DNA of 64,000 bases from Lucinisca nassula (GCA_963580285.1 OY757019.1:64252587-64316586), one strand, 5' to 3'; shown: positions 11,286 to 20,148, counted from the stretch's first letter. The notes: generated from the letters alone by a model not told the origin. A program made the numbers and translations.

Positions 11286-12060
11286 TACACAAGTGAGCGA
11301 TATAGGGCCATCATGGCCCTCTTGTTTTTATTTGATCCTCAACAAATTTGTAGGTAATAAGGACAATAATAAAATCTTGGACAAATTTGAATATGGGTCA
11401 TATCAGATTGACCATGTGAGAGTTACTTGCCCTATAGGCTCCATGAGACTTATAATGGGGAAAATGTTGTCCGGGCATTAAACACTTTACTTTTGATCAG
11501 ATCTTCAATAAACTTGTAGATAATGAGAACAACCTTAAAATCTTGGCTGATTTCAAATTTGGGGCTGATCGGATTGTTCCTGTGTGAGTTGCTTGCCCTT
11601 TCATCACCCATGGACTTATATGGGGGGAAATGTTGTCACGGCGATAGCGACTTAATTTTTGATCTGATCCTCATTAAACTTGTAGGTAATAAGGGCAGCC
11701 ATTAAATCTTTGATGAGTTCGAATTGGGGGCAGATCGGATTCTTCACATGAGTTACCTGCCCTTTTGTATTGCATAGACACACAATGGGGAAAATGTTGT
11801 CTGGGTGTCTTTATTTTTTATCTGATCCTCATTAAACTGGTAGGTAATGTGGACAGCCATAAAATCTTGGAATAATTCGATTTGGGGGCAGATTGGATTA
11901 TTCCCATGAGAGTTACTTGCCCATTCATGTCCCTTAGACGTATAATGGGGAAAACGTTGTCCGGGTTATAGCGACCTTAGTTTTGATCTGATCCTCATTA
12001 AACTTGTAGGTAATGAGGACAGCCTTAAAATCTTGGAAGGGTTGACTATTGAGCAGAGCG
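11286..12060. repeat. ~170-bp satellite A, about 4-5 copies
   Basis: Units share GATCCTCAATAAACTTGTAG, AAAATCTTGG, GATCGGATTGTTCCC, AGAGTTACTTGCCC and AATGGGGAAAATGTTGTCCG. Copies start at about 11,333, 11,502, 11,666, 11,825 and 11,985, each diverged by substitutions and small indels. Minor open frames do not persist from unit to unit. Confidence 0.8.
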
Positions 12061-12079
12061 AATTGTTTACATGAGAGTT

Positions 12080-13123
12080 ACTTGTTAGCTCACCTGAGCT
12101 CCAAGTTCTCAAGGTGAACTTTTGTGATCGGTCTTTGTCCTTCGTCCGTGCTTCCGTATTCAACATTTGCTTTAAATGACTTCTTCAAAACTGTTGGACA
12201 GATTTTGAAATAATTTCACAGGAATGTTTCTTTGGTGACCCTCTCCCAAAAAAGCTCAAACAGTTCCGGTCGAGTGAACAACATGAGCGCCAGAGCTAAA
12301 AATAGAAAAAAAAACCTTTAAATGACCAACTCCTTAAACCAGTTGATGGATTTTGAAATTATGACACAGGAATGTTCCCTGGGTGACCCTCTACCAAAAT
12401 TGCTCAAACCGCTCCGCTCGGATGAACAAGATGAGCGCTAGAGCTTAAACATAGAAAAAAAAACATTTAAATGACTTCTTCTAAACGAGTGGATGGATTT
12501 AGAAAATATTTCACAAAAAAAAAAAAATAATAATAAATGACTTCTCCTTAACCAGTGGATGGATTTTGAAATTATGTCACAGGAATGTTCCTTGGGTGAC
12601 CTCTACCAAAATTGCTCAAACCGTTACACTCAGGTGAACAAGATGGCTGCCAGAGCTAAAAATAGAAAGATATTTAAATGACCACCTTCTACTAGTGGAT
12701 GGATTTTGAAAATATTTCACAGGAATGTTCCTCGGGTGACCCTCTATCAAAATTCCTCAAACTGTTCTGCTCGGATACACAAGATGGCCGCCAGAGCTAA
12801 AAATAGAAAAAAACCTTTAAACAGCTTCATAACCTTAACCAGTGGATGTATTTTAAAATTGTTTCACAGGAATGTTCCTTGGGTGACCCTTGACCAAAAT
12901 TGCTCAAACTGTTCCACTCGGGTGAACAAGATGGCCACCAGAGCTAAAAATAGAAAAAAATCCTTAAACGACTTTTTTTTTCCTTAACGAGTAGATGGAT
13001 TTAGAAAATGTTCCACAGGAATGTTCCTTGGGCGACCCTCTACCAAAATTGCTCTATCGACTTTTTCTCCGAACCAGTGGATGGATTTCGAAATTATTCC
13101 ACAGAAATGTGCCTTGTGCCTGT
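12080..13123. repeat. ~150-bp satellite B, left block
   Basis: Repeats of the pattern AGTGGATGGATTTTGAAA, TTCACAGGAATGTTCC, TTGGGTGACCCTCTACC, AAAATTGCTCAAAC and AGATGGCCGCCAGAGC. It opens with a leader carrying TTAGCTCACCTGAGCTCC. At least seven units precede a Penelope insertion; the array resumes at about 14,855. The sequence style is common in molluscan genomes. Confidence 0.8.
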
Positions 13124-13540
13124 ACCAAAGTAGAGGTGAGAGAAAGTTCAGGAATCGATGCGATTAACTTACTCCACCCATCAAAGACACCAAAGGGAAA
13201 GAAACACAAACATGAAGCGACCAGACCAAAAATGGAAACCTAAACAAAGGAAGGCCATAAGGACAGTTACTTTCCCACAAAATGACCAAATGGCCATCCA
13301 AAATAAAAAGACACAAGTGATACACACAGTAAGTAACAAACAACACCATAAATAAACCGCCACAGAAGAACCGCCTTGGAACGGTCAGTGGAAAGAATTC
13401 CACTGGGGGGCTTAAATCGATTTTACATGGCCATAATCCTCGCCCTTACCTCTGTCGCGGTATACACTAATTTTGTTTAGTCCGCATGAAGGCTTCCTAA
13501 CTCATCAGTGTGACATTTCCGAGAACATACAAATCAAAAC

Positions 13541-13985
13541 CTACAGAGATGAAACATGAACAATGGGAAGCGACAACATGAAGTCTCTTTCATAACAATA
13601 CAAGAACAGATCAGCCACAAGAGGTGCGCAATTCTTACCCATCGGAATACCCACAATTTGTCTAAATAACTTGGTACCGAATCTAATATAAATATTGTCA
13701 AGTAGAAAGGTGAGGGCATCACACACTTTCTGACATGACCAAAGTGTGTAATTCTTATGCTCTTGAGAAGTGAAAAATGCATTTCTGACATTACATGCAA
13801 GACAGAGAGAATCTTCTCTGTGAAAAGCCCATTCAATTAAATCATTAAGCTTTTCTTTTATAAGATTATGTGAAAGTGTAGTGTAAAGAGTGGAAACACT
13901 TGAAGCACGAAAACGTCTGGTTTTCAATTTATTTAAAACCTCATTCGAATTTTTATAGACTAAAACAGATTTCTTCCTGATCTTT
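13541..13985 (-). pseudogene. Penelope-like reverse transcriptase fragment
   Basis: Visible motifs are VSTLYTTLSHNLIKEKL, YTLWSCQKVCDALTFLLDNI and FRQIVGIPMGKNCAPLVADL followed by FLYCYERDFM. The IPMG-CAPL-ADLFL signature is typical of Penelope-like element reverse transcriptases. Coding similarity ends abruptly at 13,541, where the terminal repeat begins, so the catalytic FADD-type motif is not present. Upstream (13,930-14,130) the frame is broken. Confidence 0.8.
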
Positions 13986-14134
13986 CAAAGTCTTTATCAC
14001 AATATTTAATCACATGCGTTTTAATAGCAGTAAGACAGGAAGTTAATAATTTAGAAAGTTCAGTGGTAATGCAAGAGCTAGAATTTGCAAGAAACCGTGC
14101 TTTGTAAGGTCTTTATGAAGTTTTGGTAACCATT

Positions 14135-14845
14135 ATAGCGCAGGAAGCTTGTCTTGGCCTTCTGTAACACACACAGCAAACTTGGTGGCTGAATGACAAA
14201 TATGTTCATCTACTATAGCTCTCTCTTCAGCTAAAGGCTGAGAATTCATAGGCCGTAGTACCACCAAGCTCCTGCTTAAGCGTGTTAACATAGTGGAGCC
14301 GTCACACAACGACGGCCTTGTCTGTAGGGGCCAAAACAAACTTCTTATGAAATTCTTGAATACCTAGTTTAAGATGACGTAAAGACGTCTTAGGCTTAGG
14401 AGGTAATAAGTTAGTATTTTTAGAATAGAAAGAATTGCGTTTATTCACTAGTTTTAAAATGCTGAGTTTCCAGTCCTTAAGGGCTTTATGCTCTACATAC
14501 TCTCGCTTACACCACCGATTACCGAATTCATTGAAGGCAGCAGCGATTTCATCTCTACATTTACTGTAATCAATTTTAGAAGGACACCGATATTTCGGTC
14601 CTTTAGAAATTATATTCCTTATCCTAGAATCAGGAATAATTTTCAAATTGCCAGTAATTACATGGCCAGCAGCAGGATTGCAATACACTGAGTTTTTACA
14701 ATCACGTGAATCAGGAATATTAGTATCAATATCAAGATCTGAAACAAGTTTATTGAAATTAAAAATAATAGATCTAACAGGTTTGTTATATTTATAGCAA
14801 ATTATAGGTGTTTCAGTATTTTGAAAATAAGCAGGAATGGAAGAA
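14135..14845 (-). pseudogene. Penelope-like protein N-terminal region
   Basis: Minus-strand coding runs from about 14,845 to 14,302. It includes FGNRWCKREYVEHKALKDW and HLKLGIQEFHKKFVLAPTDK, a Lys/Asp-rich segment ending in a DKA motif, which is the usual lead-in to the Penelope reverse transcriptase. A frameshift near 14,305 moves it to another frame, where ELGGTTAYEF-like and EERAIVDEHI segments appear (14,290-14,190). The first ~15 residues of the open frame belong to the satellite. Nonfunctional. Confidence 0.7.
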
Positions 14846-14853
14846 AGCAGTTG

Positions 14854-15285
14854 CTCAAACCAGTCCGCTCGGGTGAACAAGATGGCCACCGGAGCTAAAA
14901 ATAGACAAAACCTTTAAACGACTTCTCTTCCTGATTTTGAAAATATATTTCACAGGAATGTTCCTTGGGGCACCTCTACCAAAATTGCTCGGGTGAACAA
15001 GATGGCCACCAGAGCTAAAAATAGAAAAAAAAATTAAAATAATTATCTTCCTTTACCAGTGGATGGATTTTGAAATTATTTCACAGGAATGTTCCTTTGG
15101 TGGCCCTCTACCAAAATTGCTCAAACAGTTCCGCTGGGAAGAACAAGATGGCCGCCAGAGCTAAAAATAGAAAAACCTTTTAACACAAACAGCTTCCTCT
15201 CCTTCACCAGTGGATGGATTTTGAAATGATATACAGGAAAAATTGCATGGATGACCCTCTACTAAAATTGCTCAACCCACTCTGC
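14854..15285. repeat. ~150-bp satellite B, right block
   Basis: Continuation of the satellite around the Penelope fragment, about three units with the same GGATGGATTTTGAAA, CACAGGAATGTTCC and AGATGGCCGCCAGAGC landmarks. It ends at ACCCACTC, where the first, truncated unit of the Polinton-end array begins. Confidence 0.75.
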
Positions 15286-15471
15286 GCGGGGACAACCTCA
15301 CGGCGTATCGGCCATTTTGGATGACCTTTGCCACGTCTCTTTTGTTTGGTGAAGGCACTAAACAAAAGGTCAACCCAGCTGCTCCGTGACCTCGGAATAA
15401 AAATCCGTCTCTATTGTTCGTAGAAGGCACTAAAAATTGAAAACAAAAGCCTGATCCCTATATGTGAATAC

Positions 15472-15905
15472 ATGTTTTCACAAGCAAGCAATGACTTGTT
15501 TCAAACGGAAAATTACGATTGGATGATTAAAACGCTGCTATTTGATTGGCTGATGAAATCTTTGACAATTCGGTTCTTTTCCATAGGGTTTGTCATTCGC
15601 TCTTCGAACTTCAAAATGAAACCAACCTTTAAACTTTCTACCCACACGGTAGAAAACACTTAGATGTTTACAATGAATACGCTTCAGTCTTTTTTAACGT
15701 GGATAAAATGTATGAATGTGTTGAAGCCTGCCTCCAAGAACCGGATACTGTAAAACAGATTGGAAAAAGAACTGAAGTAACAAAACGTTTCAATTTTGAC
15801 ATTGGAATTGTAGGCTATACGAATGAACCTAGCAACAAGATAAAAGCGATCTTTACGAGGACTAAGAAAATATGTTTTGTGATAACCGCTTATCCCATTG
15901 CTTAA
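15472..15905 (+). pseudogene. Unit 1 copy of the 144-aa Polinton ORF (frameshifted)
   Basis: Same protein as the intact copy at 17,083, but the A5 run after the GTAG near 15,650 is A4. The frame stops after HTVENT (15,663), and the second half is open only from its own ATG at 15,699. A first missense difference is LTIRF versus LKIRF. Confidence 0.85.
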
Positions 15906-15970
15906 GTGGTCAGTCGACATGTTTGGACACGATTTTCAGTTAAACGGTTATTCAGAGAGACACTAAAAAT

Positions 15971-16250
15971 AGTATTGGCGTCGGTTGGGCCCCACGGACT
16001 GCGCATGCGCGGGGATGACGTCACGACGCGTCGGCGCGGCAGCCATATTGGATGACCTCGGAATAACTTTGGCGCCACGGACTGCGCATGCGCGGGGACG
16101 ACCTCACGGCGTATCGGCCATTTTGGATGACCTTTGCCACGTCTCTATTGTTTGGTGAAGGCACTAAACAAAAGGTCAACCCAGCTGCTCCGTGACCTCG
16201 GAATAAAAATCCGTCTCTATTGTTCGTAGAAGGCATTAAAAATTGAAAAA
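15971..16250 (+). repeat. Polinton left terminal inverted repeat (outer copy)
   Basis: Begins AGTATTGGCGTCGGTTGGG and includes two CACGGACTGCGCATGCGCGG blocks and GGTCAACCCAGCTGCTCC. It is the inverted counterpart of the right end at 33,033-33,394. The 5'-AG terminus is usual for Polintons. Confidence 0.9.
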
Positions 16251-16276
16251 AAAGCCTGATCCCTATATGTGAATAC

Positions 16277-16710
16277 ATGTTTTCACAAGCAAGCAATGAC
16301 TTGTTTCAAACGGTAAATTACGATTGGATGATTAAAACGCTGCTATTTAATTGGCTGATGAAATCTTTGAAAATTCGGTTCTTTTCCATAGGGTTTGTCA
16401 TTCGCTCTTCGAACTTCAAAATGAAACCAACCTTTAAACTTTCTACCCACACGGTAGAAAACACTTAGATGTTTACAATGAATACGCTTCAGTCTTTTTA
16501 AACGTGGATAAAATGTATGAATGTGTTGAAGCCTGCCTCCAAGAACCGGATACTGTAAAACAGATTGGAAAAAGAACTGAAGTAACAAAACGTTTCAATT
16601 TTGACATTGGAATTGTAGGATATACGAATGAACCTAGCAACAAGATAAAAGCGATCATTACGAGGACTAAGAAAATATGTTTTGTGATAACCGCTTATCC
16701 CATTGCTTAA
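16277..16710 (+). pseudogene. Unit 2 copy of the 144-aa Polinton ORF (frameshifted)
   Basis: Carries the same one-base deletion in the A run as unit 1. The N-terminal half is open from 16,277 to 16,468 and the second half from 16,504 to 16,710. It has private changes such as FNWLMK for FDWLMK. Sharing the deletion suggests units 1 and 2 derive from one another. Confidence 0.85.
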
Positions 16711-16775
16711 GTGGTCAGTCGACATGTTTGGACACGATTTTCAGTTAAACGGTTATTCAGAGAGACACTAAAAAT

Positions 16776-17060
16776 AGTATTGGCGTCGGTTGGGCCCCAC
16801 GGACTGCGCATGCGCGGGGATGACGTCACGACGCGTCGGCGCGGCAGCCATATTGGATGACCTCGAAATAACTTTGGCACCACGGACTGCGCATGCGCGG
16901 GGACAACCTCACGGCGTATCGGCCATTTTGGATGACCTTTGCCACGTCTCTTTTGTTTGGTGAAGGCACTAAACAAAAGGTCAACCCAGCTGCTCCGTGA
17001 CCTCGGAATAAAAATCCGTCTCTATTGTTCGTAGAAGGCACTAAAAATTGAAAACAAAAG
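16776..17060 (+). repeat. Polinton left terminal inverted repeat (inner copy)
   Basis: Second full copy of the terminus, nearly identical to 15,971-16,250, starting with AGTATTGGCG. It ends near TTGAAAACAAAAG. It is directly continuous with the intact 144-aa gene and the rest of the element, so it is the true structural left end of the 16.6-kb core element. Confidence 0.9.
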
Positions 17061-17082
17061 CCTGATCCCTATATGTGAATAC

Positions 17083-17517
17083 ATGTTTTCACAAGCAAGC
17101 AATGACTTGTTTCAAACGGAAAATTACGATTGGATGATTAAAACGCTGCTATTTGATTGGCTGATGAAATCTTTGAAAATTCGGTTCTTTTCCATAGGGT
17201 TTGTCATTCGCTCTTCGAACTTCAAAATGAAACTAACCTTTAAACTTTCTACCCACACGGTAGAAAAACACTTAGATGTTTACAATGAATACGCTTCAGT
17301 CTTTTTTAACGTGGATAAAATGTATGAATGTGTTGAAGCCTGCCTCCAAGAACCGGATACTGTAAAACAGACTGGAAAAAGAACTGAAGTTACAAAACGT
17401 TTCAATTTTGACATTGGAATTGTAGGATATACGAATGAACCTAGCAACAAGATAAAAGCGATCTTTACGAGGACTAAGAAAATATGTTTTGTGATAACCG
17501 CTTATCCCATTGCTTAA
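17083..17517 (+). CDS. Unknown 144-aa Polinton protein (intact copy)
   Basis: A complete reading frame in unit 3, first gene inside the left terminus. I do not recognise the family. The N-terminal half is basic and aromatic (DWMIKTLLFDWLMKSLKIRF). The second half has two cysteines in YECVEACLQEPD, then an apparent beta-rich segment, FNFDIGIVGYTNEPSNKIKA, and ends in ICFVITAYPIA. There is no signal peptide. A short C-terminal beta-hairpin ending in an AYP-type motif reminds me loosely of small nuclease folds, but that is only an impression. Its two outward copies are frameshifted at the same A run. Position beside the terminus may mean an early gene. Confidence 0.7.
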   Translation: MFSQASNDLFQTENYDWMIKTLLFDWLMKSLKIRFFSIGFVIRSSNFKMKLTFKLSTHTVEKHLDVYNEYASVFFNVDKMYECVEACLQEPDTVKQTGKRTEVTKRFNFDIGIVGYTNEPSNKIKAIFTRTKKICFVITAYPIA

Positions 17518-17609
17518 GTGGTCAGTCGACATGTTTGGACACGATTTTCAGTTAAACGGTTATTCAGAGAGACACTAAAAATAACAGCCAATCCGAATTG
17601 ACTCATCAC

Positions 17610-17641
17610 TATAAAAGTAATTGCCTCATTCGTTTTCAGTC
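17610..17641 (+). promoter_or_regulatory. TATA box and initiator of the PC4-like gene
   Basis: TATAAAAG at 17610-17617 is followed by TCAGTC at 17636-17641, an arthropod/metazoan-style initiator. The distance from the first T of TATA to the initiator A (17638) is 28 bp, the standard polymerase II spacing. The ATG of the PC4-like gene lies 33 bp further on, at 17671. A CCAAT sequence occurs at about 17,588. Confidence 0.75.
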
Positions 17642-17670
17642 ATATAGGTTCGGACATTCAGACAGAAAAC

Positions 17671-18162
17671 ATGTCACACTTCAGATGCAGGTTCACTCTC
17701 GGTAACGATCGGTACGTGGAAGTTAACGAATGGAAGGGGCAACTACGTGTTGATCTGAGAGAATGGAAAGACGATAAACCGACGAAGAAGGGTATCTGTC
17801 TCACATTGATGCGATGGAAGAATTGGGTCGATTACTTAGAATACATGGATCAGGCACTAGCAGAGAAGAAATCCTACAGTTCTCACTTAGGAGGTAACTT
17901 CTATTGTACGATCGCGGAAGGCGGCGTGTGTGTTGATATAAGGCAGTATTGGAAACCCCAGGAGGATGTGGTACCCACGAAAAAGGGACTGTGCTTGAGA
18001 CCTTTGGAATATAAACGCTTAAAAGAACTGTTGTCAGAGATAGGAAACGCTTTACCCGAACTGGACGCAGTGGTACCTTGTTTTCTACAGAGTGATCACA
18101 TGAACCAACTGGGAGCGTTACAGTGTTCTGAATGTAACCCCAACGATTTTAACAATTGGTGA
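17671..18162 (+). CDS. Double PC4-like ssDNA-binding transcriptional coactivator
   Basis: The 163-aa protein holds two copies of the PC4/SUB1 C-terminal domain. Domain 1 (residues ~8-60) has RYVEVNEWKG, VDLREW, KKGICLTLMRW and a terminal D-A-L helix. Domain 2 (~70-125) has VCVDIRQYW, PTKKGLCLRPLEY and LLSEIGNALPEL. The pattern of beta strands with a basic KKG turn followed by an amphipathic helix matches PC4, which normally works as a dimer that binds melted promoter or single-stranded DNA and stimulates polymerase II initiation. Here the two domains are fused, so one chain might imitate the dimer. A C-terminal CSEC pair follows. The gene is intact and has its own TATA-Inr promoter. Roles in replication as an ssDNA-binding protein are equally possible. 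Confidence 0.8.
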   Translation: MSHFRCRFTLGNDRYVEVNEWKGQLRVDLREWKDDKPTKKGICLTLMRWKNWVDYLEYMDQALAEKKSYSSHLGGNFYCTIAEGGVCVDIRQYWKPQEDVVPTKKGLCLRPLEYKRLKELLSEIGNALPELDAVVPCFLQSDHMNQLGALQCSECNPNDFNNW

Positions 18163-18180
18163 TAAGTTATTGTATGAACA

Positions 18181-18339
18181 ATGGTTGGATTTGTGTGTAT
18201 GACATTGGCGATATTTGACGAGTTGTGTTGGTGGTTAAGATGCCATCAATTGCGAAGAGAAGCCAGAGAGGCTTCAGAACGGTGGATAGAAATATTTGAA
18301 AGACAACAACAAGAACATTTATATAGCGTTATATTGTAA
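18181..18339 (+). CDS. Small 52-aa ORF
   Basis: ATG at 18181 to TAA at 18337-18339 in the gap between the PC4-like gene and integrase. The product starts with a hydrophobic/aromatic stretch (MVGFVCMTLAIFDELCWWL) and continues as an amphipathic, charged helix-like segment with EASERWIEIFERQQQE. Short hydrophobic peptides are common in Polintons, but no family is recognised. There is no independent proof of expression. Confidence 0.4.
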   Translation: MVGFVCMTLAIFDELCWWLRCHQLRREAREASERWIEIFERQQQEHLYSVIL

Positions 18340-18405
18340 ATTGTATTGCTATTGTAAACTTGTTTGTAAGAATGTTTATATTTCTTTACATGTTTATAAT
18401 TAAAT

Positions 18406-19530
18406 ATGTCCGACTGGAAACAGTACTTGTCTTCCTTGTACTTTAATTCCAAGTCCCCGGCTAGCTATCTTGGTCCTGAAAAATTGTATCAGTTTGTTAA
18501 AACTGAAGGCAAATATAAAATTGGGAGGTATAGAGTCCGAAAATGGTTACAAGACCAAGAGTCTTATTCCCTAACCAAAGGCGCTAGACGTAAATATACT
18601 AAATCGAGGGTCATTGTGGCGGGCATTGACAGCCAGTGGGATGTGGATCTCATGGACATGGTAGATCTAGCCAAACAGAATGACGGTTATCAATATGTAG
18701 TGGTCGCCATAGATATTTTTTCCCGCTTTGCCCACTGTCAGCCTGTCAAAAGTAAAAAGGGGAAGGACGTTGTGGACGCATTGAAACGTCTGTTAAGCGG
18801 TCATCGCAAGCCAAACATGGTCCGGTCTGACTTAGGAATGGAATTTAGAAGTGTGGAAACCAATAAATACTTTAAACAACAAGGCATTTACCACTTTTAC
18901 GCATTAAACACAGAGACAAAAGCAAATTATAGCGAACGCCTTATCAAGACTTTAAAGCACAAGCTGTTTAGATACATGATGAAACACAGAACGCAGCGCT
19001 ACATAGATGCCCTTCAAGACATCGTATACAGCTATAAATATACCCGACATCGAAGTCTTGGAAAAGCACCTGCATCCATCAACAAGGACAACGAAGGGGA
19101 AAGTAGACTACAGCAATATTTTCTGAGACAAAAGGGCATCAAATCGAAGAAGAGGTCCTCGAAAAACACTTTGCACCGATACAAGTTTAAACTAGGTCAA
19201 ACGGTTCGTCTGTCCCACGTGAGAAGCTTGTTCGACAGAGAGTACTCACAAAAATGGACTGGAGAAATATTTAAAGTCAAAACCCGTTTCAGAAGAGATG
19301 GTATACCTGTCTATACTCTCGCGTCCTGGGATGAGGAAAGCGTAAACGGGACATTTTATGAACCGGAAATGCAGGCCGTCCTTGTCGATGCCTCAACGGA
19401 ATATCACATTCAAGCGATATTAAAGAAGCGTGTGCGAAAGAAAAGAAAAGAAGTGTTAGTAAGATGGTTACACTGGCCCAAAAAATATGACAGCTGGATA
19501 CCAGAAGAAGACGTCAAGGACTACTCCTAG
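18406..19530 (+). CDS. INT: Polinton integrase (DDE, with chromodomain)
   Basis: A 374-aa intact retroviral-type integrase that would insert the element's DNA ends into the genome. The catalytic triad is visible: D81 in WDVDLMDM, D142 in VRSDLGMEF and E177 in NYSERLIKTLK, with 34 residues between the last two (DD35E). An SH3-like region follows (RSLFDREYSQKWTGEIFKV). A C-terminal chromodomain (about residues 330-374) is seen in EVLVRWLHWPKKYDSWIPEE; such chromodomains usually direct Polinton and chromovirus integration to marked chromatin. The N terminus is short, without a clear HHCC zinc finger in what I can see. Start at 18406 follows an AT-rich leader. Confidence 0.93.
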   Translation: MSDWKQYLSSLYFNSKSPASYLGPEKLYQFVKTEGKYKIGRYRVRKWLQDQESYSLTKGARRKYTKSRVIVAGIDSQWDVDLMDMVDLAKQNDGYQYVVVAIDIFSRFAHCQPVKSKKGKDVVDALKRLLSGHRKPNMVRSDLGMEFRSVETNKYFKQQGIYHFYALNTETKANYSERLIKTLKHKLFRYMMKHRTQRYIDALQDIVYSYKYTRHRSLGKAPASINKDNEGESRLQQYFLRQKGIKSKKRSSKNTLHRYKFKLGQTVRLSHVRSLFDREYSQKWTGEIFKVKTRFRRDGIPVYTLASWDEESVNGTFYEPEMQAVLVDASTEYHIQAILKKRVRKKRKEVLVRWLHWPKKYDSWIPEEDVKDYS

Positions 19531-19633
19531 ACCAATCAGAAGCCTGACCGATCAGAGAATCAAATCACGTGACTCTTGTTACAATATATATGTAGGACCA
19601 ATCGTTAGACCCGTCATTATTGAAGATTACACC
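19531..19633 (+). promoter_or_regulatory. Likely promoter of the TBP-like gene
   Basis: The 103-bp gap between integrase and the TBP-like gene contains ACCAATCAGA (CCAAT, 19,530s), a CACGTG E-box at 19566-19571, ATATATAT at 19584-19591 and another ACCAATC at about 19,597. The E-box sequence is the same core as the array near 30.5 kb. The assignment is inference from motif clustering. Confidence 0.45.
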
Positions 19634-20148
19634 ATGAAGATTACAAATGTCGTTTATAGCGCTCATTTGTGCAGATCTATCGACTTGAGAGACCTATGTC
19701 GGCGTCTATGTAACGCCCGGTACGACCCCAATACGTTTCCCGGACTTATATGGCAACACAGAAATATTGGTGGTAACTGCTTGGTGTTTCCCAACGGCGT
19801 GATTAATTGTAACGATAGTGCTTCCAATGCAGATGAAGGATATCAGAGGTTACGAAGGTATGCCAGACAACTTCAGAAAATGGGGTTACCAGTCCAGCTC
19901 AGAAAAGTCAAGATGGTGACAGCGTCCGCGAGCCATTCTCTAAGTGATGTTCTTAACATAAAGATGTTTGCCAAAGAAAGAAGAGGTGTGTACGAACCAG
20001 AGCTGTTTCCCGCCCTTAATTTTAAAATCTTTGCTGTTTTCATACGGGTAAAGTGGTGATCACCGGTATAAAAGGTTCTCGCCAAATCGATAGTGTGGTC
20101 TTTCCAACCCTTATAGAACTGGAGCTCTATACGCGTAAGAAGCGGTAA
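19634..20148 (+). pseudogene. TATA-binding protein (TBP) homologue, frameshifted
   Basis: Starting at ATG 19634, residues 1-134 align by eye with the conserved saddle core of eukaryotic TBP. First repeat: ITNVVYSAHL, IDLRDL, RNARYDPNTF-type block (NARYDPNTF, 27-35), LVFPNG (50-55), then an RRYARQLQKMGLP helix. Second repeat: VKMVTASASHSL and VYEPELFPAL (119-128). Three of the four phenylalanines that intercalate into the TATA minor groove (equivalents of human F193, F210 and F284) are F35, F52 and F125. Near 20,030-20,040 a deletion of a few codons shifts the frame; the rest (about 20,041-20,148) is open one frame over, with HTGKVVITGIKG and a C-terminal basic tail, ending at TAA 20146-20148. 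The intact ancestor would be ~175 aa, the TBP core with no N-terminal extension. In the cell it would bind TATA promoters for polymerase II. Confidence 0.82.

Larger units (their letters stand above)
13124..14853 (-). mobile_element. Truncated Penelope-like retroelement inside satellite B
   Basis: The satellite unit is interrupted at CTGTACC|AAAG and resumes at TTGCTCAAACC. Between lie about 400 bp of the Penelope-linked repeat (13,124-13,530) and two minus-strand coding fragments. Reading on the minus strand, the N-terminal region (14,845-14,300) comes first, then the reverse transcriptase (13,980-13,541), then the repeat. The element lacks the rest of the reverse transcriptase and any GIY-YIG endonuclease, so it has an internal deletion. 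Confidence 0.75.
15286..17581 (+). repeat. 805-bp tandem array of the Polinton left end
   Basis: Three tandem units: a 5'-truncated one (15,286-15,970), a full one (15,971-16,775) and a third (16,776-17,581) that passes into the rest of the Polinton. Each full unit is the left terminal inverted repeat followed by a 144-aa reading frame. The joints are at CACTAAAAAT|A: in units 1 and 2 it is followed by GTATTGGCG (a new terminus), in unit 3 by CAGCCAATCC (element interior). Units differ by only a few substitutions and one single-base indel, so the amplification is recent relative to the decay of other parts. Confidence 0.9.

Noticed and set aside
20066..20073. TATAAAAG as promoter of the 112-aa gene
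   Set aside because: It lies within the TBP coding sequence (Gly-Ile-Lys-Gly codons) and no initiator is seen ~28 bp downstream; could be fortuitous.
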